Assembly: GCA_002686995.1 (NCBI GenBank)
Contig: NYZC01000091.1
Coordinates: 1 to 37,586 of the forward strand
Reading direction: 5' to 3'
DNA from: Phycisphaeraceae bacterium
GTDB taxonomy: Bacteria > Planctomycetota > Phycisphaerae > Phycisphaerales > Phycisphaeraceae
DNA length: 37,586 bases
Shown here: piece after piece, positions 16,471 through 23,063 of the stretch
How positions within the stretch are numbered: position 1 is the stretch's first letter
How the letters are laid out: the number at the start of each line of letters is the position of its first letter
Notes under the pieces: generated by a model
Seen by the model: the letters and a program-made list of their open reading frames with translations, nothing else
The model's database searches: none
What the model was told of the DNA's origin: nothing
Translations under genes and position numbers: made by a program

Positions 16471-17613
16471 TCAGGAAAGCTCCCGCACCGTCCCCCTCAC
16501 TGCATCCGCGAGGTGTCGCAGGTCGTCGTCCGTCGAATGCGCAAAGACGGGAAGGCTCAGGGCGTGCTCCGAGGCGGCGACGGCGTGCGTGCAGTCGCTC
16601 GAGTCGTATTCGAGCGAATCGAACGCCTCCCATGTCCAGACGATCGGATAGTGATACGCCGTACCGACGCCGTATTGCTCCTTGAGGTGAGCCGCTACCG
16701 CTCCGCGCTCGAGGTTCGGCGTGCGAATGACGTAGAGGTGGGCGCCGTGCCCGTCCTCGATGCCGCCGGGGAGAATCACGTCTTCGGCGCCATCCAGAAG
16801 TGCCTGCATCTTCCGCATGGCCGCGAGCTTGGCGCTGATGAGACGGCCGGCCTTTGCAATCTGGGTCAGGCCGACGGCCAGCTGCGGCTTCGTCAGGCGA
16901 TAGTTGAACCCGATCGATGCGACTCGCAGCGAGCCCCCGTACACGTACCCGAACGTCTTCTTCTGCCGAACCGACTCCGCGAATTCGGCGTCGTCGGTCG
17001 TGACCGCCCCGCCTTCTCCGAGCGTCGTGATGTTCTTGTTCGACTGAAAGCTGTAACAGCTTGCATGCCCCGCGCCGCCGATCGGCCTTCCCTTGTATTT
17101 CGTCCCGACGGCATGCGCAGCGTCGTAGACGACCGGAATACCCGACTCGCGCGTGATCTCGGCGAAGCCGTCGATATCGGCCGCGAAACCCGCAAAATGG
17201 ACCGGAATGATGGCCCGGGTGCGGGCGGTGATCTTCTCGCGCACTCTGGCCGGATCAAGGCACAACGTCACCGGATCGACATCGGCGAAAACGATCTTCG
17301 CTCCCAGGGCGGCGGCACAGGTCGCCGTGCATACGAACGTGAGCGGCGTCGTGATGACCTCGTCGCCCGGCTTGATCCCGAGCACCATCATGCATGCGTC
17401 AAGCGCGGTCCCGCACGAGTTGACGGCGACGGCATGACCTGCGCCTTCGTGCTCGGCGAACGCCTTCTGAAACTGCGGCTCCTCCGGCAGCGGAAAGAAA
17501 TCGCCGCCGGGATCGGCTGCCGCCCGCATGATCGCCAGCGCGGCGTCGATGTCGTCCTGCTCGAACGCGCCGCCGAGCGCCGTGAAGGGAACGCCGGGTG
17601 ATTCAGTCGACAT
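16471..17613 (-). CDS. DegT/DnrJ/EryC1/StrS-family aminotransferase
   Basis: A complete 380-residue PLP-dependent enzyme. The Schiff-base lysine is Lys193 in SFQSNKNITTLGEGG, and Asp164 with His167 lie in VVYDAAHAVG, where the PLP ring nitrogen contact is expected. PLTFVCTATCAAALGA (90-105) is the family signature around the substrate site. DegT enzymes transfer an amino group to keto-sugar nucleotides; a few act as dehydratases, but the lysine here argues for transamination. Its neighbours (deacetylase, possible nucleotidyltransferase, Gfo/Idh/MocA oxidoreductase) fit an amino-sugar pathway. It starts 21 bases after the deacetylase stop, so cotranscription is likely. Confidence 0.9.
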   Translation of the reverse strand: MSTESPGVPFTALGGAFEQDDIDAALAIMRAAADPGGDFFPLPEEPQFQKAFAEHEGAGHAVAVNSCGTALDACMMVLGIKPGDEVITTPLTFVCTATCAAALGAKIVFADVDPVTLCLDPARVREKITARTRAIIPVHFAGFAADIDGFAEITRESGIPVVYDAAHAVGTKYKGRPIGGAGHASCYSFQSNKNITTLGEGGAVTTDDAEFAESVRQKKTFGYVYGGSLRVASIGFNYRLTKPQLAVGLTQIAKAGRLISAKLAAMRKMQALLDGAEDVILPGGIEDGHGAHLYVIRTPNLERGAVAAHLKEQYGVGTAYHYPIVWTWEAFDSLEYDSSDCTHAVAASEHALSLPVFAHSTDDDLRHLADAVRGTVRELS

Positions 17614-17634
17614 GACAGGGATTCTCCGTGATGC

Positions 17635-18546
17635 TCAGCTCCCGTGACCACGGCGATCGAGGTCGAGACTGATGCGTTCGGCGGGAAGGGGAACGGCCGC
17701 CCGGTACGCCGCGGCGATCTGCTGCTCCGTCGAGAATACGAGTTCGAGACCGTGGTCGTCGGCAAGGCGCTTCGTGTGCTCGATGACGCCCAGGAGCGTC
17801 TCGCGCCGGAAGTCATACGGCTCGTGGTAGGGAAACAAATTATGGGTGAACGCCATGACCACGTTGATCGGCGCGTCGGCATCAAGCTGCCGCTTCACGG
17901 CCTTGAGGATCGTGTAGTAGTGGTTCTTGGCGTCGACCAGCTCGATCCGCAGATCCTGCGGGTGCTTGCCGCCCCACATGCGCGAGTCGGGATCGGTGGT
18001 GGGCGGTAGCTCGACGAAATCGAGGTTGCCGCTCAACACGCGGTTCCAGGGGTGTGCGTAATGCGGCTCGGTCGGAGCCCCTGCCGCAACCGAAGCGCAT
18101 TCCGGAAGGACGCGCCCGGGAATCTGCGTCATCCCATGGCCGTAGCCAAGCTCGACGAGGATCGGTCGCGTGTAGTCATTGCACGAACCGTAGCCGAGAC
18201 AGATGTTGGTCGGCCGGTCCCCCATCACCTGTGTAAACGCATCGGTGCTCTCGGCAAGAATCGCGCGCTGCTCGTCCGGTCCGTAGATGCCCAGAAACTC
18301 CTCGTATCCGAGATCCGCAGGATGCACGTGCAGGCCGATCTCGTGACCGCGCGACGCCAAGTCGCGGTACGCGTCGGCGTTGGCCTTCACCTCCGAAGGG
18401 ATGCAGACGAACGACCCTCGACCACCCACCTCCTCGAGCAGCGCTCCGATCGCGAGGCTGGAGCGGCGGCCGAGGTCCGCATCCTGCACTGCGGGCTGCG
18501 TCGCCTCGCTGTCGATCCGAAGTGAAAAGTGAAGCCGGCTGCTCAT
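17635..18546 (-). CDS. NodB-like polysaccharide deacetylase family protein
   Basis: A 303-residue protein with the NodB-homology fold pattern. The first motif is HFSLRIDSE, with Asp12 in the catalytic/metal position. The second is RGHEIGLHVHPADLG, with histidines at 68, 73 and 75 as likely metal ligands. Later blocks LGYGHGMTQIPGR and VVMAFTHNLFPYHEPYDF fit the remaining strands of the barrel. Such enzymes remove N-acetyl or similar groups from sugars. There is no signal peptide, so it probably acts on a cytoplasmic precursor. It is the first gene of the six-gene minus-strand run and is divergent from the broken amidohydrolase. Confidence 0.85.
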   Translation of the reverse strand: MSSRLHFSLRIDSEATQPAVQDADLGRRSSLAIGALLEEVGGRGSFVCIPSEVKANADAYRDLASRGHEIGLHVHPADLGYEEFLGIYGPDEQRAILAESTDAFTQVMGDRPTNICLGYGSCNDYTRPILVELGYGHGMTQIPGRVLPECASVAAGAPTEPHYAHPWNRVLSGNLDFVELPPTTDPDSRMWGGKHPQDLRIELVDAKNHYYTILKAVKRQLDADAPINVVMAFTHNLFPYHEPYDFRRETLLGVIEHTKRLADDHGLELVFSTEQQIAAAYRAAVPLPAERISLDLDRRGHGS

Positions 18547-18559
18547 CGGGCGACACTTT

Positions 18560-18590
18560 CCGGGAATGACGGGAAGCTGTCAATTCCCGG
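18560..18590. promoter_or_regulatory. Inverted repeat between divergent genes
   Basis: CCGGGAAT (18560-18567) and ATTCCCGG (18583-18590) form a perfect 8-bp inverted repeat in the 95-bp gap between the deacetylase and amidohydrolase genes. It could be an operator for the divergent promoters. No regulator can be named. Confidence 0.35.
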
Positions 18591-18628
18591 CACGCCCTGG
18601 CTGACCGAATTCGCCAGACTTCAGCTAC

Positions 18629-18634
18629 TATACT
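18629..18634 (+). promoter_or_regulatory. Possible -10 box of a leaderless transcript
   Basis: TATACT ends 7 bases before the ATG at 18642, and no ribosome-binding sequence is present, so a transcript starting from it would be leaderless. The -35 region is weak. Confidence 0.3.
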
Positions 18635-18641
18635 CGCGCCC

Positions 18642-19010
18642 ATGTCCGAAACATCTCCCTCCTTCAGTCTCACCGACCAGGATCGCGCGTTCTTCGATCG
18701 TGAGCTCGCGTCGTTCGTGCCTGATCGGCTGTTCGATTCGCACATTCACCTCGGCCTGCGGAGCGACGCGAGCCCGTCGCACCATAGGCTCATCGGCAAC
18801 ACGCCGGAAGTCGCGGACCTCGCCACCTATCGCGAGCAGATGAGCTGGCTTGCGCCGGGCCGCGAAGTGGTCGGCGCGCTCGCACTACCGGCGACATTGC
18901 GCGGTGAGCGGATGGCCGAAGGCAACGCATTCGCCGCACGAAGCACAGAACCAGAGCAACGATCGTCGGCAACGCCGCGGGCTCGGGAATCACCTGCACC
19001 GGCGTCGTGA
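18642..19010 (+). pseudogene. Amidohydrolase gene truncated at a deletion junction
   Basis: The frame gives 122 residues, but only about the first 99 look like a protein family. DRLFDSHIHLGLR near residues 28-40 carries the first-strand HxH metal-binding motif of amidohydrolase-2 TIM barrels, and EQMSWLAPGREVVGALALP fits the next helix and strand. After GNAFAA (about 18940) the frame is simply the antisense of the PEP-CTERM tail of the opposite gene. The remaining two-thirds of the barrel is missing. A full family member has about 280-400 residues. I infer a deletion that fused this gene to its convergent neighbour. Confidence 0.75.
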
Positions 19011-20361
19011 ACTTGTACGGAAGGCCGGGGACGCCGCTGTCGAACTCCAACTCGACCAGGAACGCCGTCCACGCGTCGAACGGCGGCTCGACCGCGCCCA
19101 CGAAGACGCCGCCACCCGTGTCGGCAAGGAGCGTGCTCGTCCATTGCGGCCCCGTGCCCTGTCCCGGACCGTCGGGGTTCAGCCGGAAGTCCCGCGCCGT
19201 CGGGTTCGTGGCCTGCCACAGGCGCGCGGCCACCGGCTCGTCCGACTCGACGATGATCGTGTTGCCGTCGATGCTCCAGCTGAACGCAGGAAGCTCCGCA
19301 TCGGCAAGCATCGCTCGATGAAACGCGACGAGGCTCACGGCGGCATCGGAACCGGACAGTGAGTGACTGGCGTTCGGCACGTAGCGCAGGTACTTCGGGC
19401 CCGGCAGATCGTCGAAGTAGAACTGCGACGAATCCGGCAGAAAGAACTCGTCCCCGGTGGCGTTCACGACGTACTTCGGCATCGTGTAGCGCTCGCGATA
19501 GCTGTAGGGATCCACGATGTCCAGCAGCGCCGCCATCTCCGGAGTGTCGATCCAGTCGGTAATGCCCATGTCGACGTAGTCCTGGAGCGCCCATGACCAG
19601 AAACCGTAGACGTCGTGATGATGCTGGAGCGACGGTTCGACGTTGAGCACGTCGATGACGGCCGGCAGGATCGCCCTGACCCGCGAATCGACGGCGGCCG
19701 TCGTCCAGGTGGCCCATCCGCGCTTGGAGCCTCCACCGACGACGAAATCGTCGATGGTCAGCGCTCCGCCCGGCGCGCCAGGCATGAACTGCTGCACGGC
19801 GTCCATGGCCCGCACCGCAGCCTTGGTCATCGGAAGCTGAAGCGGCCACGTCGCGTCGCCGGTCCGGAGGAACTTGTCCCACGTGTAGGCGATGATCTCG
19901 TCCTCCGTGCGTCCGCTCGCGACGTACCTCGGGTCGGCTTCGTCGGAGAATTTCAACCGCTGGTTGGGAATGTAGGACAGGTCGACGACGACCGATCCGG
20001 TCTGCAGGGCGACCAGCTCGAGAATCGGATCGACCGTCGTCGGCGCCGGCGGGTTGCTGTCGTTGCTGCCGCCGTCGATCCAGAGCAGCGCCGTGCCGCT
20101 GGTCGCCGCGTGCGGCTGGATCACCCTCACCCAGTGCTGCCATTCGGTCCGGTCGACCTCGCTCGCACTGCGCCAGCTCTGCGAGGTCATGTCGAGGACG
20201 TAGGCCGTGTAGCCCTGGCCCTGGATCGTGTTCTCCAGCGCCCACTGAAAGGCGGGATCAGGCAGCGAGACGTAGTCGTCGAGGGGCGTGCTCCACGAGT
20301 CGTCCACGTGGACGAAGACCGCTGCCATCGAGCACAGCACAAGACAGGGCGAAAGCTTCAT
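18790..20361 (-). CDS. PhoPQ-activated pathogenicity-related (PqaA-like) protein with PEP-CTERM tail
   Basis: A 523-residue frame. The ATG at 20361 has AAGGAG upstream and opens a signal peptide (MKLSPCLVLCSMAAVFVHV). The body matches the PhoPQ_related (PF10142) alpha/beta-hydrolase-like family: DYVSLPDPAFQW near the start, VLDMTSQSW, and the nucleophile-elbow-like GGGSKRGW at 209-216 (Ser212). The tail VIPEPAALPTIVALVLCF followed by RRMR is a PEP-CTERM signal that should end near residue 479 (about 18925). The frame runs on for about 44 residues that are the antisense of the broken amidohydrolase, so the native stop has been lost. Function in this family is not established. The extra basic tail may spoil sorting. 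Confidence 0.85.
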   Translation of the reverse strand: MKLSPCLVLCSMAAVFVHVDDSWSTPLDDYVSLPDPAFQWALENTIQGQGYTAYVLDMTSQSWRSASEVDRTEWQHWVRVIQPHAATSGTALLWIDGGSNDSNPPAPTTVDPILELVALQTGSVVVDLSYIPNQRLKFSDEADPRYVASGRTEDEIIAYTWDKFLRTGDATWPLQLPMTKAAVRAMDAVQQFMPGAPGGALTIDDFVVGGGSKRGWATWTTAAVDSRVRAILPAVIDVLNVEPSLQHHHDVYGFWSWALQDYVDMGITDWIDTPEMAALLDIVDPYSYRERYTMPKYVVNATGDEFFLPDSSQFYFDDLPGPKYLRYVPNASHSLSGSDAAVSLVAFHRAMLADAELPAFSWSIDGNTIIVESDEPVAARLWQATNPTARDFRLNPDGPGQGTGPQWTSTLLADTGGGVFVGAVEPPFDAWTAFLVELEFDSGVPGLPYKFTTPVQVIPEPAALPTIVALVLCFVRRMRCLRPSAHRAMSPVVRARRPLRGPAQASSSARDRWRGPRLPACCR

Positions 20362-20401
20362 GTCGTCTCGTTCTCCTTGTCCTGACGCGGGCTTCGCCCG
20401 C

Positions 20402-20493
20402 AAGTCGGAAGGTCGGAAGGTCGAAAGAACCTGACTCTGGCCGGCGCGGAAGCGCATCGACAGTTCCGCATTCGACCTTGGACCTTCGACTTC
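20402..20493. repeat. Inverted pair of CGACCTT-type heptamers
   Basis: Left arm (20402-20427) carries GGAAGGTCGGAAGGTCG, and the right arm (20471-20493) carries TTCGACCTTGGACCTTCGAC in the opposite orientation, about 43 bp apart. The units match the heptamer array at 2284-2463. The pair lies just upstream of the PqaA-like gene and could fold back as a long imperfect hairpin. Confidence 0.7.
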
Positions 20494-20649
20494 TCGTCAC
20501 CGTGACGAGAAGTTACACCGGAAGAATCTAAGTATAGCGCTCCCGGATCGCTCACCGGCGCTGCCGTCAACCGTCAATCAACTCTGATCCCCTGCGCGCG
20601 TCTTCGCGGTGCGTTCATCGGGAGTCGAACATTCAGCCTGCATCAAAAC

Positions 20650-20690
20650 ACGGTGTCGGATACCGCGTCGAAGACGGTATCCGACACCGT
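20650..20690 (-). terminator. Bidirectional-looking terminator hairpin
   Basis: CGGTGTCGGATACCG (20651-20665) and CGGTATCCGACACCG (20675-20689) form a perfect 15-bp stem with a 9-base loop, extended by one A-T pair. On the minus strand it is followed by TGTTTTG, and on the plus strand by TTTG. It begins about 32 bases past the stop of the PEP-CTERM gene ending at 20723, so it most likely terminates that gene. Confidence 0.7.
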
Positions 20691-20722
20691 TTGTATACGG
20701 TTCTGATTCCATTCGCGCCGTC

Positions 20723-21468
20723 TTACGCGCTTCTGCGGCGCAACGCCAGCATGACCAGGCCACCGCCCACGAAGATGATCGACCCGGGCTCGGGATAGAC
20801 GGTCTGGCGAATCCAGAAGCTGTGATAGATGTCGTGGTGCGTCTCGCCCCCGGTCGCATCGCCGAAGTGATGCTCATTGCCGTTGACGGGTGTGAACAGA
20901 GCCTGACGGCCGGGCGCGATGTTCGCGCCGTCGAAGTAATAGTCCACCGTCTTGTTGACGAGATCGATCTCCCAGCCGTAGGCGTGCGGCTGGCCGTCGT
21001 TGTTCGCCACCGAAAGGTCCTCCAGCCCGAAGCCGGTGTCGGCCGTCACCTTCATCACGCCCTCGACAGCGTATATTTCGACATGAAAGTCGCGCGTATC
21101 GTCCCGATAGGCGATCAGTCGCGAATCCGTTCGATTGGTGCTGAAGACGGGGTGCGCAACGAGATCTCGCCACTCAGCACCGTCGCGCCGGGAGAGAGAT
21201 CGTCGATCACGGCATTGTTGAGGAACCCGGAACCCTGACCCGCCTGCAGGTCCACGTCGAAAACGCCACCTGCGATGAGCGTGTTGCCCGCCGGGCTGCC
21301 CAGCTGGTCGTCCAGATACCCCTCGCCCGCCGGACTGCCGGGCCCCGAGGTGGCCGAGAAGTCGATGTCGACGTCGATCGTGGCCCGGGCCGACTGATCC
21401 GATGCAAAGGCGATCGCGAGCGCTGCGCATACGACAACGGTTCGATGAATCAGAATTGAAGTTTGCAT
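20723..21468 (-). pseudogene. PEP-CTERM protein gene with a single-base frameshift
   Basis: Two frames together make one protein of about 248 residues. The first frame, from the ATG at 21468, gives a signal peptide (MQTSILIHRTVVV, hydrophobic, SARA) and reads to a stop near 21115. The second frame picks up at VFSTNRTDSRLIAYRDD and ends YPEPGSIIFVGGG plus a helix and RRRSA, a PEP-CTERM signal. Adding one G to the G4 run at 21149-21152 (plus strand) joins them smoothly as LRTP-VFSTNRTDSR. The body (VEIYAVEGVMKV, YGWEIDLVNKTVDYYFDG) has a lectin-like beta-sandwich look. An ATG at 21507 is another possible start. Whether the lost base is real or an assembly error cannot be decided here. Confidence 0.8.
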
Positions 21469-21505
21469 TCCGGCACGCCTCGACGAGCGTTTCCTCCGCA
21501 GAATC

Positions 21506-21533
21506 ATTGTGATCCACTCGCCCCCTTTTTCAA
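21506..21533 (-). promoter_or_regulatory. Possible promoter of the second PEP-CTERM gene
   Basis: On the minus strand TTGAAA (21533-21528) and CACAAT (21511-21506) are 16 bp apart. The -10 box is poor. If real, it lies between the hairpin element copy 2 and the gene, the same order as at the first PEP-CTERM gene, and it favours the start at 21468. Confidence 0.3.
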
Positions 21534-21571
21534 TGCGTCCGCGGTCCTGACGATCCTGAGATGTTCGAGGT

Positions 21572-21641
21572 GCGTTGCCGAGCCAGGTCGTCCCCGACCC
21601 GGTGTCGGCAACGCCCTCCGGGCCGAGACGGCCCGGCTCGG
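21572..21641 (-). repeat. Paired-hairpin element, copy 2, upstream of a PEP-CTERM gene
   Basis: Reverse-complement match to the element at 162-231. Hairpin 1 (21618-21636) is identical to copy 1. Hairpin 2 (21572-21614) is again 43 nt, with the same 10-bp outer stem. Its inner stem is CCGGGTCG with CGACCTGG and a GGGA loop. Compared with copy 1, one C-G pair has become T-A (both partners changed), one G-C has become G-T, and the loop has gone from GAGA to GGGA; both loops fit GNRA. The 3-nt spacer is conserved. It ends about 100 bases before the ATG of the frameshifted PEP-CTERM gene and points toward it. Confidence 0.8.
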
Positions 21642-21697
21642 CAGCGCGTACCCAATCGAAAAGGCACCCGTTTCCGCACTGCAATGTCTGTCCAACG

Positions 21698-22843
21698 CTA
21701 CCCGACCCGCACCCGGCACCAACGGCAGTGCGTGTCCGCCCCCTGCGTGCACCAGAAGATGGCCAGCGCCTCATCAGGGCTCAGCCGCACGATCCGCGGG
21801 GCCCCGTAAGCGATGGCGTCGTGCGCGCCGGGGTAGCGATCGGTCCGGGGCACGCCCAGCGCCTCCTTGCCGTAGGCGTCCCAGACCACCAGCGGCTCGG
21901 CCAGGTCGAAGCGGTCGCCGTCGTCCTCGGACATCGCAACCTTGATCCCCGGCTGGTTCGGGTCGTCCCGGTGCGAGTAGATGATCAGCAGCAGCCCCGG
22001 CGCGAGCTCGACCGCCGCAGAGCTCTGGCCCGGAATGCCCAGCGGCTTCGGCCCGATCCAGCTTCGGCAGGTCGCGTCGGTCGAACGCACCATGTGCAGG
22101 TCGTGGAACGCCTCGAGGTCCTCCCGTGCCGTCCACAGCGCGATGAAGACGCGCCCGTCGGCCAGCTCGGTCGGCATGCCGTGCGAGTAGGAACGCTGCT
22201 CATCGGAACCCACCGCAAGCGGGATGCGCTCGCCCCACGTCCGGCCTTCGTCGTGACTGAACATCCCGTAGGTATTCAGGTCGTAGCAGTTCGCATCGTC
22301 GTGTTGCTTCCACGTCTCGAACGACTGGAACCAGGCGCCGTCCCGCAGTTCGATCATGCGGCCGCTCGCCTCGTAGACATGCCGGGGCTCGAACGGCTCG
22401 GCGAGGCGGATGGTCTGCGGATCGCTCCAGCTTCGACCACCGTCGGTGGACCGCAAGTAGCAGGCCTCGCCTTCCAGGACGCCGCCGGTCTCGGGATGGA
22501 ACAGCAGGACGTTCTCGTCATCGTGCGCCACGCGGTTCATCTTCAGGATCAGCTCGCCGTTGCGCAGCAGCGTCATCTCGCCGATGCGGTAGTTGTACGG
22601 CACGTCATCGCGGCTGCTGTCGTGAACCGGTCCTTCGCGCGCCCACGTCGCTCCGCCGTCCGTGGATCGAAACAGCTCCAGCACGCCGTCGCGCGAGTAC
22701 ATGGCCAGGCACACGCGCGCGATCACCAGGATCTCGCCGCTCGGCAGCACGCAGCCGGCGGGAAAGATGCAGTTGATCACTCGATGCCCGGGCAGCGGGT
22801 TTCGGAAGATCTCGCCCTGGTCGACGATGCGGAGCTTGCTCAT
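21698..22843 (-). CDS. Sialidase / BNR-repeat beta-propeller protein
   Basis: The protein has 381 residues. Three Asp-box motifs are visible: STDGGATW (about 61-68), STDGGRSW and SHDEGRTW, the hallmark of sialidase-type six-bladed propellers. Conserved-looking acidic and aromatic blocks include RIGEMTLLRNGELILKMNR and SYSHGMPTELADGRVFIALW. There is no signal peptide, so it may be cytoplasmic or may have a non-classical start. True sialidases need an arginine triad that I cannot confirm from sequence alone; many planctomycete relatives are called exo-alpha-sialidase or BNR-domain protein without evidence. A second, larger sialidase-like gene lies at 26941. Confidence 0.82.
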   Translation of the reverse strand: MSKLRIVDQGEIFRNPLPGHRVINCIFPAGCVLPSGEILVIARVCLAMYSRDGVLELFRSTDGGATWAREGPVHDSSRDDVPYNYRIGEMTLLRNGELILKMNRVAHDDENVLLFHPETGGVLEGEACYLRSTDGGRSWSDPQTIRLAEPFEPRHVYEASGRMIELRDGAWFQSFETWKQHDDANCYDLNTYGMFSHDEGRTWGERIPLAVGSDEQRSYSHGMPTELADGRVFIALWTAREDLEAFHDLHMVRSTDATCRSWIGPKPLGIPGQSSAAVELAPGLLLIIYSHRDDPNQPGIKVAMSEDDGDRFDLAEPLVVWDAYGKEALGVPRTDRYPGAHDAIAYGAPRIVRLSPDEALAIFWCTQGADTHCRWCRVRVG

Positions 22844-22912
22844 GGGGTCGGTCCGTTCGGGGGAGGTCGTGGTTCAAGTCGCCGGACCCGGCGGGTTGCG
22901 CCCTGGACTCTA

Positions 22913-23058
22913 TCAGGGTTCAGGGTTCAGGATTCAGGGTTCAGGGTTCAGATACGTAGTTGCATCCTGCATCGAAACGCGCGCTCGCATTCTGCCGCGC
23001 GGACATCCTCGCCGCGAAGCGGCGCGCCTTGTTCCTGAACCCTGAACCCTGAGCCCTG
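22913..23058. repeat. Inverted pair of CAGGGTT heptamer arrays
   Basis: Left arm (about 22913-22950) has five tandem 7-bp units of CAGGGTT with one CAGGATT. Right arm (23034-23058) has the reverse orientation, CCTGAACCCTGAACCCTGA. An 83-bp unique core lies between them. The repeats sit in the gap between two minus-strand genes. The unit resembles a telomeric heptamer only superficially. It forms the same inverted-pair layout as the CGACCTT pair at 20402-20493. Confidence 0.8.
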
Positions 23059-23063
23059 CCCCC

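Noticed and set aside
15379..17601. A 740-residue open frame on the plus strand
   Set aside because: It is antisense to the DegT aminotransferase and the nucleotidyltransferase-like gene; it is rich in Arg, Asp and Val with no family motif, as expected in GC-rich shadow frames.
22866..22905. tRNA-like T-loop GGTTCAAGTCGCCGGACC
   Set aside because: No acceptor stem, anticodon arm or CCA context could be built around it.
22913..23058. Telomere-like sequence
   Set aside because: The CAGGGTT units resemble a telomeric heptamer but lie inside a bacterial gene neighbourhood as an inverted pair, with coding DNA on both sides.
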